Assembly (NCBI RefSeq): GCF_001995215.1
Contig: NZ_MUXN01000025.1
Location: 1-64,000 of the forward strand
Direction of reading: 5' to 3'
Length of the DNA stretch: 64,000 bases
Source: Amycolatopsis azurea DSM 43854
GTDB taxonomy: Bacteria > Actinomycetota > Actinomycetes > Mycobacteriales > Pseudonocardiaceae
The position numbers and the translations under genes were made by a program. The notes under the pieces are model-generated. The model was not told the DNA's origin. It was given only the letters and a program-made list of their open reading frames with translations, and did not search any database. Shown here piece by piece: positions 55,100 through 63,286 of this stretch; the stretch's first letter is position 1, and each line of letters opens with the position of its first letter.

Positions 55100-57462
55100 A
55101 CGCACTGCTCGACAAGCCCGGCATCATCCATCCGGGTGCCCGGCCCCTGCTCGACGAGGTGACCGCCGCCCCGGAACTCCCGGTGCGGGTCACCGTCGTC
55201 GCCCCCGGAGGGCACGGGAAGACCCATCTGCTCGGCCTGCTCGGGCGCCACTACGCGGGCGCCGGGGTCGAAGCGATGCTGGTCGACGACGCCGATCAGC
55301 TCGGTGACGACGAGATCGCGAAGATCAAAGCGCTGGCGGAGGAAACGACTGCGCCCGTCGTCCTCGCCTTTCGGCCCGCCGCGCGGACGACCACCCTGCG
55401 CGCGCTCGCCGATTCCTTCGGCAGGTCAGTGGCTTTGGGCGCTTTCGGCGTCGACGATGTCCGTCGGCTCGTCGAGCACGCCGGTGGCGACGCGGCCACG
55501 GCCGAAGACGTCCACGCCCGGACCGGCGGCGTGCCTGGGCTCGTGCTCCGCGCGGTCACCGGCAGGCTCGCGGACTTCCGCGGTGAGCTGGAACAGCTGG
55601 ACGACGACGTGCACCGCTACCTGATCGCGGCGGAAGCGGGTGCGGGCCGGAACCTCGATCTCCTGGCGGCCCTGCTCAACCGCGATCGCGAAGGGTTGCC
55701 CGAGGTCTTCGACGGCGCCAGGGCGACCGGGCTCCTCGGCGAGGACGACGTCCTGCTGCCGATCGCCGCCGAAGCCGTCCGGGGCTGGGGTTCGCCGGGG
55801 CGGCGGCTGACGGTGCTGCAACGGCTGGTGGAACTCCAGCTGCGTGACGGGCTTCCGGTGCTCGACCTCGCCCGATCCCTGCTGGGCACGGGAAGTTCGG
55901 GCGCCAGCGCGGCGGCGGCCTTCGAGGCGGCCGCGCGCGAGGCGATGCCCGACGACACGAAACTCGCGGCGCGGTTCTACGAAGCCGCGTCCGAGGCCGG
56001 TGGGCGCGGCGCGGCGCTCACCGTCGGCTGGGCGCACGCCGCGGCGCTGGCCGGGGACCTCGACACCGCGCTCCGGCTCGGCGACGGGATGCTCGGCAGT
56101 ACTGACGATCCTGATGCCGCCGACGCCAGGGCCGCGGGCGCCGAAGTGGCCGCGACGGTGCTGGCGCATCGCGGTGAACTGGCGCACAGCGCCGAGCTAT
56201 ACCAATGGTCTGGCCGGGCCGGCTCGAAGGCGTTCGCCGCGATCGCCTTGCTGGGCACCGGAAAACTCGAAGCCGCACGTGGCGTGTTGGAGACCCCGGA
56301 GGTCCCGACCCTGTTCGCGGGCGCCGCTTCACGGACGGCGCGCGCGATCACCGGCTCGGTGTCCGGATGCGGCGCCGAAACGCTGTCGGCCCTGCTGGGT
56401 GCTGCGTCGATGCTGGAATCGGCGGGAGCGCCCGCACCGCTCCCCGACAGCCCTGCCGCCCTCGCGGCGTTGGTGGGTCTGCATTCCGGCGAACTCGCGC
56501 TGGCCGAGTCGGTGCTGAGCCGCGCGGTGGCCGGGCGGATCGGCGGCGACCTGCTCGCGAAACGGCACCGGCTGCTGCTCGGCTGGGTCGCGATGACCGC
56601 GGGCGACCTCAAGACGGCCGCCGAGTCCCTGATGCCGCCGGACGGTCTCGAAGCGCGCGACGAACTCTTCGCCGCCACCCTTCAACTGGGTCTGGCGCGC
56701 CGGGCGAGCGATATTCCCGGCCTGCAACGATCCTGGGACCGCGCGTATCAGGCGTCGATGCGGCAGCAGCCGGACCTGTACTCGTTGCTGCCGCTGGGAG
56801 AACTCGCGATCGCGGCCGCACGGGGCGGCGCGAGCGCCAAACTCGCCGGTCAGCTGGAGCGCGCGCACGCCGTGCTCGACTCGCTCGGCAACCCTCCATT
56901 GTGGACGGCGACGCTGCGCTGGCACGAACTGCACGCCGCCATCACGATCGAGGATCATGCTTCGGCAGGCGAACATCTGGCCGCGCTGAACGCTTTCGCG
57001 CCCTGTGGCCGCTATCCGGCGGCACTCGCCGACGCCGCGACCTGCTGGCTCGCGGTCCTCACCGGATCCTTCGATCCCGAAGCGATCACCGCGGCCGCGT
57101 CGGAACTGCACGAACTGGGGCTCGGCTGGGACGCGTCCCGGCTGGCCGGGCAGGCGGCGATCCGGACCTCGGACCGGAAGGCGATGGTCCAGCTGCTCGA
57201 AGCGGCCCGGCAGTTCCAGGGGCGCGCCCCGGAACCCGTCGCGGCCACCGGATTGAGCGCGTTGAGCGAACGGGAACTGGAGGTCGCCCGGCTGGTCGTC
57301 GACGGGCTGACGTACAAGCAGGCCGGGAGCAAACTGTTCATCTCGGGGAAGACCGTGGAGCATCACATGGCCCGGATCCGGGGGAAACTCGGTGCCGGGG
57401 ACCGGCGGGAACTGCTGGCCATGCTGCGGGAACTGCTTCCCGCGGGCGAGCCGCAAGGGTGA
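55096..57462 (+). CDS. LuxR-type ATPase regulator, IniR-like (788 aa)
   Basis: Large STAND/MalT-like activator: P-loop A36-PGGHG-K42-T43, Walker B-like MLVDDADQL, a helical repeat middle, and a C-terminal LuxR helix-turn-helix (LSERELEVARLVVDGLTYKQ, LFISGKTVEHHMARIRGKL). Mycobacterial IniR proteins with this architecture, beside iniBAC, regulate iniBAC; by position and domains this is the counterpart. The TTG at 55096 overlaps the Hsp70-like stop in TTGA and has GAAGG seven bases upstream, so synthesis is coupled to that protein. Its last 125 bases overlap the convergent P450 gene. Confidence 0.8.
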   Translation: MNALLDKPGIIHPGARPLLDEVTAAPELPVRVTVVAPGGHGKTHLLGLLGRHYAGAGVEAMLVDDADQLGDDEIAKIKALAEETTAPVVLAFRPAARTTTLRALADSFGRSVALGAFGVDDVRRLVEHAGGDAATAEDVHARTGGVPGLVLRAVTGRLADFRGELEQLDDDVHRYLIAAEAGAGRNLDLLAALLNRDREGLPEVFDGARATGLLGEDDVLLPIAAEAVRGWGSPGRRLTVLQRLVELQLRDGLPVLDLARSLLGTGSSGASAAAAFEAAAREAMPDDTKLAARFYEAASEAGGRGAALTVGWAHAAALAGDLDTALRLGDGMLGSTDDPDAADARAAGAEVAATVLAHRGELAHSAELYQWSGRAGSKAFAAIALLGTGKLEAARGVLETPEVPTLFAGAASRTARAITGSVSGCGAETLSALLGAASMLESAGAPAPLPDSPAALAALVGLHSGELALAESVLSRAVAGRIGGDLLAKRHRLLLGWVAMTAGDLKTAAESLMPPDGLEARDELFAATLQLGLARRASDIPGLQRSWDRAYQASMRQQPDLYSLLPLGELAIAAARGGASAKLAGQLERAHAVLDSLGNPPLWTATLRWHELHAAITIEDHASAGEHLAALNAFAPCGRYPAALADAATCWLAVLTGSFDPEAITAAASELHELGLGWDASRLAGQAAIRTSDRKAMVQLLEAARQFQGRAPEPVAATGLSALSERELEVARLVVDGLTYKQAGSKLFISGKTVEHHMARIRGKLGAGDRRELLAMLRELLPAGEPQG

Positions 57463-58522
57463 CTTCCAGGACGTCGATGCCGACCGGGGTCCGCCGGGTA
57501 TCCAGGTCCGTGATCCGCCAAGACCGCTCGAACAGGGCGGCGAGGGCGATGCGGACCTCCATCCTGGCGAGGTGGGCACCCAGGCAGAAGTGGATGCCGT
57601 GGCCGAAGGACAGGTGAGGGTTGGGCGCCCGGTCCGGATCGAAGGTATGCGGGTCGGGGAAGACCTCGGGGTCCCGGTTGGCCGCCGTGATCATCGCGAC
57701 GACTCGCTGGCCCGGGCGGAGTTCGTGGCCGCCGAGGGTGGTGGGCCGGGTGACGAACCGATCCGTTCCGCCGGTGGGCGGCAGGTAGCGCAGGACCTCC
57801 TCGACGGCGAGGCGCAGGTCGGCCGGTTTCGGTTGCGAGACAAGGCAAAGGACGGCGTTCGCGAGCAGGGTCTTGGTCGTCTCGTGGCCGTTGATCAGCA
57901 GCAGCGCGCAGAAGTCGATCAGCTCGTCCTCGGTGAGGCCTGACGCCATCAGGGTCGCGATGACGCCTGCCGGTCGCTCGAACTCCTCGCGGAAGTAGTC
58001 GCCCATTTCCGTCGTCGCCTGGTGGAAGGCGGTCCGGCGGGCCTCGTCCGCGGCGAAGGTGCCGAAGAACGACGTGATGGCCTCCGTCCAGCGGGCGAAG
58101 TCCGGCCATCGCGACGGCTGTACCCCGAGGAGACCCGCGATCGTGTGTACGGCCAAGGGATAAGCCACTTCACCGATCAGGTCGAAACTTTCCCCGGCGT
58201 CGGCGAGCAGCGCGTGGACCCTCGCCGTGATCACCGGCTCCAGCGCCGACACGGCCCGGGGAGTGAAGACCTGGCTGACGATCCGGCGCAGGACGTGATG
58301 GCGGGGTGGATCCATCGCCTGGAGGCCACGCAGCAACGGGTTCGAGCTGTGCGGGATCGGCTGGGTGCTGTGCCGCAGCTCGTCGGAGGAGAACACCGCG
58401 TGCTCGGTGAGCACTCTGTCCACTTCGGAGTACCGGGTGACCACCCAGCCGCCGAACGACTCGACGAACCGCACCGGGCCTGCTTCTTGGCGGTGGAAAG
58501 CGAAAATCTCCTCGACGGACAT
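57338..58522 (-). CDS. Cytochrome P450 (394 aa)
   Basis: Bacterial soluble P450 monooxygenase. I-helix LLINGHETTKTLL, ExxR E242-VL-R245, heme loop FGHGIHFC313LGAHLAR. The core ends near VLEVTLAARP (360); a further 34 residues (to SSPR) are encoded antisense to the helix-turn-helix of the IniR-like gene and look unstructured. Start: ATG at 58522, 13 bases after the AraC-type stop; a GTG at 58573 would overlap that gene by 38 bases. No ferredoxin is adjacent. Substrate unknown; the regulator upstream may control it. Confidence 0.88.
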   Translation of the reverse strand: MSVEEIFAFHRQEAGPVRFVESFGGWVVTRYSEVDRVLTEHAVFSSDELRHSTQPIPHSSNPLLRGLQAMDPPRHHVLRRIVSQVFTPRAVSALEPVITARVHALLADAGESFDLIGEVAYPLAVHTIAGLLGVQPSRWPDFARWTEAITSFFGTFAADEARRTAFHQATTEMGDYFREEFERPAGVIATLMASGLTEDELIDFCALLLINGHETTKTLLANAVLCLVSQPKPADLRLAVEEVLRYLPPTGGTDRFVTRPTTLGGHELRPGQRVVAMITAANRDPEVFPDPHTFDPDRAPNPHLSFGHGIHFCLGAHLARMEVRIALAALFERSWRITDLDTRRTPVGIDVLEVTLAARPREAVPAAWPAVPAGPRHRVSPGSGPCDAPRSSPR

Positions 58523-58535
58523 ACTCGACAGGGTG

Positions 58536-59207
58536 CTACCCGCCGGCGGCCGACGCTTGGAAGAAACGGACACAGGACGATCCGACCGCGCGCCGGAACT
58601 CCGCGATCATGTGCGGCTGGTCGTAGAAACCGCTGCGGACGGCGATTTCCGCCCAGTCCGGCACCGGCGACGACCGCGCCGACGCCATCGCCCGGTGCAG
58701 CCGCGCCACCCGCGCGTACGCCTTGGGACTCAACCCGACCGCCACCAGGAACCGCCGCCGCAACTGCCGCTCGGACAGCCCGGCCTCGGCCGCGTGGCGG
58801 GACACCGGCGCCCCGGGAGCCGCGTGCATGGCTTTGAGAACGTGCGCCACCGCCGGGTCGGCAGGCCGGGCCGGCGCCCGCAACGCCCGCAGCCCGGTGT
58901 CGAGCCCCTCCCCCGGAAACGGCATCCCGGCCAACGGCACCTCGTCCGCGGCGATCCCCAGCACCGAGGCACACGTCCCCGGCCGCAACCGCACCCCCGT
59001 CAACGGCTCGGTCAGGCTCCCGGTCCTGGCCTCGGTCTCCGGCCCGCTCAACCACAGCGAACCGTCCGCGAACACCAGCAGGTCCACGGACGGCTGCGGC
59101 AACGCGGGCGGCAGTTCCCCGGCGCGACGCCACACCCGGCTGACACGGTCAGCCAGGTCCGCGGGTGGCGCGAAGTCGCTGTTCACGCCCCGATTGGACC
59201 CCGGCAC
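58536..59207 (-). CDS. AraC-family regulator (223 aa)
   Basis: Two helix-turn-helix units at the C-terminus (APVSRHAAEAGLSERQLRRRF, IAVRSGFYDQPHMIAEFRRA) and an N-terminal half similar to DUF6597-type sensor domains (PSVDLLVFADGSLWLSGPE). It immediately precedes the P450 gene on the same strand (13-base gap), suggesting it controls it. The start is uncertain: GTG at 59207 or GTG at 59186 (MNSDFAPPADL); neither has a good Shine-Dalgarno. Confidence 0.82.
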   Translation of the reverse strand: MPGSNRGVNSDFAPPADLADRVSRVWRRAGELPPALPQPSVDLLVFADGSLWLSGPETEARTGSLTEPLTGVRLRPGTCASVLGIAADEVPLAGMPFPGEGLDTGLRALRAPARPADPAVAHVLKAMHAAPGAPVSRHAAEAGLSERQLRRRFLVAVGLSPKAYARVARLHRAMASARSSPVPDWAEIAVRSGFYDQPHMIAEFRRAVGSSCVRFFQASAAGG

Positions 59208-59232
59208 GGGTAGATCGCGCCAGCGAAATACC

Positions 59233-59280
59233 GGTCGTGAGTGGCGATTCGTGTTCTAACCCGAATCGCCACCTACGACC
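59233..59280. repeat. Hairpin of the GTCGTGAGTGG family
   Basis: 19-bp arms GGTCGTGAGTGGCGATTCG (59233-59251) and complement (59262-59280) with two mismatches. The gap 59208-59525 contains this, the next element and no convincing gene. Confidence 0.75.
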
Positions 59281-59317
59281 ACCTGCACCGGCTCGGCATC
59301 GGCGCTCGGCAGAGGGG

Positions 59318-59364
59318 GTGAAGGTCGAGTTTCCTCGGCTGAGCCGAGTGAAGGAGGCCTTCAC
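59318..59364. repeat. Degenerate hairpin of the GTGAAGG family
   Basis: GTGAAGG...CTCGGCT (59318-59340) against AGCCGAG...CCTTCAC (59342-59364). The outer and inner parts pair; about six central positions have diverged. A decayed relative of 47592-47640. Confidence 0.65.
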
Positions 59365-59525
59365 GGACCGGACCTGTCAACAGCAGCAGCCAGGGGCCAG
59401 TAGGTACCTAAGACACCCTTGGCCCTTCACGCTCATGTCGGCCGGAACACGAGCTACCTTCCGCGCCGCGCTCGACGTGGACGCCGCCGTCAGTCCTCGC
59501 TTCGCCGCGCAGACCACCCGCCAAA

Positions 59526-60134
59526 TCACCCAGGCTCTCCTCGGCTGACCGCGACATGACGCTGTAGCAGGTCCTCGACGTCCTGGAGGAAGGTTTCGCA
59601 GATCGGTTCCGGGTCGGACAGGCAACCGGTGGCCATCGCTCCGTCCCGCATCAGGACGAAGCGCCGGGCGGCCGATTCGGCCGGCGCGTCCCCGGCATTG
59701 GCCAGCGCTTCGGTGATCACACGCGAGAACCATTCGCGGTGCGCGAGGACGGCTTGGTGCACGGGGTGGGCCGGGTCAGGGTACTCCGCGGCGGCGTTGA
59801 GGAAGGCACACCCGCGGAAGCCGGGCGACCGGATGCCCGCAGCGATGGATTCGGCGATCGCCCGGAGGGTGTCGAGCGCCGGCGACTCCTTGGCCAGGAT
59901 GGCGCCCACCTGGTCGCGGATGGCCTGGTCGGCCTCCTGCAGGTAGTAGACGATCAGGTCGTCCTTGCCGGGGAAGTGCCGATACAGGGTCGCGCGGGTC
60001 ACCTTCGCCTCGACCACGATCCGGTCGATGCCGACGGAGTGGATGCCCTCCGTGTAGAAGAGCCTGGTCGCCGTGGTGAGCAGCTTGGACCGCGCTTCGG
60101 AGGCCTTGCCGCGGACGTTCGTCATTACCGGCAT
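59526..60134 (-). CDS. TetR family repressor (202 aa)
   Basis: Helix-turn-helix at residues 13-60 (ARSKLLTTATRLFYTEGIHS, DRIVVEAKVTRATLYRHFPGK); the C-domain (FRGCAFLNAAAEYPDPAHPV) belongs to the group that responds to small ligands. Two start codons are possible, ATG at 60134 or 60125. Divergent from the DUF308 protein; two inverted copies of AGACCGAACGTTCT lie between them, so autoregulation and control of that gene are strongly suggested. Confidence 0.88.
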   Translation of the reverse strand: MPVMTNVRGKASEARSKLLTTATRLFYTEGIHSVGIDRIVVEAKVTRATLYRHFPGKDDLIVYYLQEADQAIRDQVGAILAKESPALDTLRAIAESIAAGIRSPGFRGCAFLNAAAEYPDPAHPVHQAVLAHREWFSRVITEALANAGDAPAESAARRFVLMRDGAMATGCLSDPEPICETFLQDVEDLLQRHVAVSRGEPG

Positions 60135-60144
60135 CTTACGGGAT

Positions 60145-60206
60145 AGAACGTTCGGTCTTGACGGGACGACGGCGGGCTGCCACTGTCCAAGTAGACCGAA
60201 CGTTCT
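60145..60206. promoter_or_regulatory. Two TetR operators between divergent genes
   Basis: AGAACGTTCGGTCT (60145-60158) and its exact inverse AGACCGAACGTTCT (60193-60206), centres 48 bases apart. Each has the GAACGTTC palindrome core; one lies near each gene start. A TTGACG (60158-60163) joins the first copy and may be the -35 for the plus-strand gene. Confidence 0.8.
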
Positions 60207-60232
60207 CCTCTTTTAAAGCTTAAGGAGCTCTC

Positions 60233-60781
60233 GTGAGCAGCCACGCCGTCACCGCGCCCACCATCGCGCCCGCCCTGCGACGCTTGTACTTCGTTCGTTT
60301 CGGCTTCGCCCTCGTCTGGGCGGGCCTGCTGTTCACGACCGCGTCGACGCTCGGGCCGATCAGTGTCGCGCTGCTCGTGCTGTACCCGCTTTTCGACGTC
60401 GCCGCCGCCCTCGTCGACCTTCGCTCGTCAAAGGACACGCTGGGCCTATACGTGAACATCGCGATCAGCGGGATCGCGGGCATCGGCCTCGCGATCGCCG
60501 CCGGCTCCGGCATCCCGGCGGTCCTACGCGTGTGGGGAGCCTGGGCGATCGTCTCGGGCCTCGTCCAGCTCGCCGTCGGCATCGGCCGCCGCAAACTGGG
60601 CGGCCAAGGGGCGATGATCGCCAGCGGGGCCATCTCCACCGTCGCCGGGACGTCCTTCATCCTGCAAGCCACGCAGCCGGACGCGTCACTGGTCAACCTG
60701 GCCGGATACGCCGCCCTCGGCGGCTTGTTCTTCCTCGTCTCGGCGATCCGCCTCGGCCGCCACTCCACCGACGGGCTCTGA
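60233..60781 (+). CDS. DUF308/HdeD-like membrane protein (182 aa)
   Basis: About six hydrophobic segments (LYFVRFGFALVWAGLLFTTA, LGPISVALLVLYPLFDVAAALV, LGLYVNIAISGIAGIGLAIAA, RVWGAWAIVSGLVQLAVGI, GAISTVAGTSFIL, LAGYAALGGLFFLVSAIRLG). It fits the DUF308 group, related to the acid-resistance protein HdeD; the biochemical role is unknown. GTG start with AAGGAG seven bases upstream. Regulated by the divergent TetR protein through the paired operators. Confidence 0.8.
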   Translation: MSSHAVTAPTIAPALRRLYFVRFGFALVWAGLLFTTASTLGPISVALLVLYPLFDVAAALVDLRSSKDTLGLYVNIAISGIAGIGLAIAAGSGIPAVLRVWGAWAIVSGLVQLAVGIGRRKLGGQGAMIASGAISTVAGTSFILQATQPDASLVNLAGYAALGGLFFLVSAIRLGRHSTDGL

Positions 60782-60844
60782 CACTCCGCCGCACCCATCC
60801 GTTCGCGGGTAGACGCCCGGAGAACGGGCGCGTAGGAACGAAGA

Positions 60845-62254
60845 ATGGCTGCGGAAAAGTCCAGACGAGTTTTCCTGTCCACGTCGGCCGCGCTCTCGGC
60901 GGTCGCACTCACCGGAGTCCCGGCCGGTGCGGAGGAATTGGGCGATCGAGGCCCCGGCGTTTCTCTTTCACCGCAACGACCTGACGCGGAACTGCGCGCG
61001 ATCCTGCGGGAGATCGACGAAAACCGCATCGAAGCCACCGTGCGCAGGCTCGCCGCGTTCGGGACGCGGCACACGTTGTCCTCGCAGACCGATCCCGTCC
61101 GGGGCATCGGCGCCGCCCGCGACTGGATCTTCGCGGAGCTGCGGAAATCCGCGGAAAGGTCGGGCGGCCGGATGACGGTCGAGCTGCAGTCCTACGTCCA
61201 GCCGCCCGCCCCGCCCCGGATCCCCGTCGCCACCACGATCACCAACGTCGTCGCCACCTTGCGTGGATCCACCACGCCGGAACGGGTTTACGTCGTTTCG
61301 GGCCACTACGACTCGCGGTGTTCGGATCCGCTCGACGCGACGAAGGACGCTCCCGGCGCCGACGACGACGCCTCCGGAGTGGCCGTCGCGATGGAACTCG
61401 CCCGGGTGCTGGCCACTCGCCGCCCGGCGGCGACCATCGTGTTCGCGGCGGTCGCGGGCGAGGAACAGGGCCTGTTCGGCGCGCGGCACATGGCCACGCG
61501 GTTCAAGACGGCGGGCACGAACGTGCAGGCGATGTTCACCAACGACATCGTCGGTTCGAGCCGGGCGGACGACGGGACGCGGGACCCGCGCACGATCCGC
61601 CTGTTCGCCGAAGGCGTTCCGACGTCGGAAACCCCGGCACAGGCGGAGATCCGGCGCGCGGTCGGCGGCGAGAACGATTCGCCGTCCCGTCAGCTGGCCC
61701 GGTTCGCGCGCTCGGTCGCCGAGAACGACGCGACCGGTATGTCCGTGCGGGTGATCTACCGCCGCGACCGGTATCTCCGGGGTGGCGACCACATCCCGTT
61801 CCTGGAGCAGGGATACCCGGCCGCGCGGTTCACCGAGCCGCACGAGGACTACGCGCATCAGCACCAGGACGTCCGCGTGGAGAACGGGAAGCAGTTCGGC
61901 GATCTGCCGGAGTTCTGCGACTTCCCGTTCATCGCGAGGGTCGCGCGGGTGAACGCCGCCACGATGTGGTCGCTGGCGACGGCGCCCGGTACCCCCGAAG
62001 ACGTGCGGATCCGGACCGATCAGCTGACGAACGACACGGATCTGGTGTGGCGGCGTGGATCCGATCCGGATCTCGCCGGTTACGAGGTCGTCTGGCGGGA
62101 GACGACGGCGGCCGACTGGACACACGTCATCGGGGTCGGCGACACGACCGAGGCTAAGGTGGATCTGTCGAAGGACAACGTGTTCTTCGGTGTCCGCGCG
62201 GTCGGGAAGAACGGCCGCCGCGGTCCGGTCGCGTTTCCGACACCCTTGAGCTGA
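60845..62254 (+). CDS. Tat-exported M28 zinc aminopeptidase-like protein (469 aa)
   Basis: Secreted metallopeptidase. Twin-arginine signal KSRRVFLSTSAALSAVALTG. Zinc and catalytic residues of M28: H154 in SGHYDSRC, D173 in GADDDASG, E206-E207 in AGEEQGLFG, Asp in FTNDIVGSS, His in FTEPHEDYAHQHQD. A C-terminal Fn3-like domain (about 385-469: YEVVWRETTAADWTHVIGV) follows. It removes N-terminal residues from peptides; specificity unknown. Separate from its neighbours in function, eight bases before the next gene. Confidence 0.87.
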   Translation: MAAEKSRRVFLSTSAALSAVALTGVPAGAEELGDRGPGVSLSPQRPDAELRAILREIDENRIEATVRRLAAFGTRHTLSSQTDPVRGIGAARDWIFAELRKSAERSGGRMTVELQSYVQPPAPPRIPVATTITNVVATLRGSTTPERVYVVSGHYDSRCSDPLDATKDAPGADDDASGVAVAMELARVLATRRPAATIVFAAVAGEEQGLFGARHMATRFKTAGTNVQAMFTNDIVGSSRADDGTRDPRTIRLFAEGVPTSETPAQAEIRRAVGGENDSPSRQLARFARSVAENDATGMSVRVIYRRDRYLRGGDHIPFLEQGYPAARFTEPHEDYAHQHQDVRVENGKQFGDLPEFCDFPFIARVARVNAATMWSLATAPGTPEDVRIRTDQLTNDTDLVWRRGSDPDLAGYEVVWRETTAADWTHVIGVGDTTEAKVDLSKDNVFFGVRAVGKNGRRGPVAFPTPLS

Positions 62255-62261
62255 TGCCACG

Positions 62262-62864
62262 ATGACAGTCACCCCCGACGACCTCGACGCGGCGATCAGG
62301 AGTGTGACCACCGGGCTGCATCAGGCGGCGAACAGCGATTGGTCGCGGGCGCCGGGCACCGGCGACCTGGACGCCTGGCAGACCGCCGAGCACCTCGGCG
62401 ACTGCCTCATCTCCTACGCGGGGCAGCTGATCGCCCGGCCGTCGACGCCGCGTTTCGTCTGCTTCGAAGCCGTCGCCGACAAGACCGCGACGCCGTCGGA
62501 TCTGCTGGAGTTCGTCACGGTCGGCGGCGGCATCCTGGCCGCCGTTCTCCGCACGGCGGCCCCGGACATCCGCGCGCCCCACCGGAGCGGCAACGCCGAC
62601 CTCGAAGGGTTCGCCGGGATGGGCTGTATCGAGGCCCTGGTCCACGGCGAGGACATGGCCAGGGGGCTCGGCGTCAGCCTCGATCCGCCACGCGACGTCT
62701 GTTCGCGTGTGCTCGCGCGGATGTTCCCGGAGGTCGACGCCGGTGACGTCGACCCCTGGACCGCGTTGCTGTGGGCGACGGACCGGACGGACCTTCCCGG
62801 ACGGCCCTCCCGCGTCGGCTGGCAATGGCGAGGCGCCCCCTTGGACGACCCACCGGCCGGTTGA
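62262..62864 (+). CDS. Mycothiol-dependent maleylpyruvate isomerase-like / DinB-fold protein (200 aa)
   Basis: Four-helix-bundle protein of the MDMPI/DinB superfamily, which use mycothiol as cosubstrate in actinomycetes. Metal-ligand candidates: His in WQTAEHLGDCL, then H-x3-D in LVHGEDMARGLG. WSRAPGTGDLDAWQTAEHL is the typical first-helix signature. It starts eight bases after the M28 gene and may be cotranscribed with it, without an obvious functional link. Confidence 0.65.
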   Translation: MTVTPDDLDAAIRSVTTGLHQAANSDWSRAPGTGDLDAWQTAEHLGDCLISYAGQLIARPSTPRFVCFEAVADKTATPSDLLEFVTVGGGILAAVLRTAAPDIRAPHRSGNADLEGFAGMGCIEALVHGEDMARGLGVSLDPPRDVCSRVLARMFPEVDAGDVDPWTALLWATDRTDLPGRPSRVGWQWRGAPLDDPPAG

Positions 62865-62947
62865 CCGAGGAGTACGTGGATACGGCCGATCGGCGCAATT
62901 TCGCCGTTGAAGCGTTTGTCACCGCGGAATTCGGGAACTTTCGCGGC

Positions 62948-63241
62948 ATGTCCAGATGGCGAACCACCAGTAGGAGCAACACCGCCGTGCGGGTCATCAC
63001 CGGCATCGGCGCCGTGTTCGCTTTCATCGAGCTGCTGTACATGGTCATGGTGCTCGCGGGAGCCAACGCGGGCAACGGTTTCTTCATCTTCATCCAGGCG
63101 CTGGCGAGGCCGCTGGCGTTGTTCTGGCCGGGGCTCTTCCCGGTGAGTGACCCGAATCTCGCGGTCATCCTCGACTACGGTCTGGCCGCGGCGTTCTGGG
63201 TGATCGTGGCGGGCGTGATCGCCCGTTTCGCGGCCCGCTGA
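62948..63241 (+). CDS. Small membrane protein, YggT-like (97 aa)
   Basis: Three hydrophobic segments (ITGIGAVFAFIELLYMVMVLA, GFFIFIQALARPLALFWPGL, LDYGLAAAFWVIVAGVIA). The protein resembles YggT-type small membrane proteins only loosely; the function is unknown. Three starts are possible: GTG 62876 (GAGGAG three bases before), ATG 62948 (no Shine-Dalgarno) and GTG 62987 (AGGAG ten bases before). Codon use is less GC-rich before 62948, so I take the middle one as a compromise. Confidence 0.5.
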   Translation: MSRWRTTSRSNTAVRVITGIGAVFAFIELLYMVMVLAGANAGNGFFIFIQALARPLALFWPGLFPVSDPNLAVILDYGLAAAFWVIVAGVIARFAAR

Positions 63242-63286
63242 CCCCCTGCGGCGGCATCCGGCGTCCCGTTCGGCGACACTGGTCGG

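Noticed and set aside
59435..59548. 37-codon frame (MSAGTRATFRAALDVD...) before the TetR gene end
   Set aside because: Could be a relic of a larger protein, but it has no Shine-Dalgarno and I cannot match it to a family; too weak to call.
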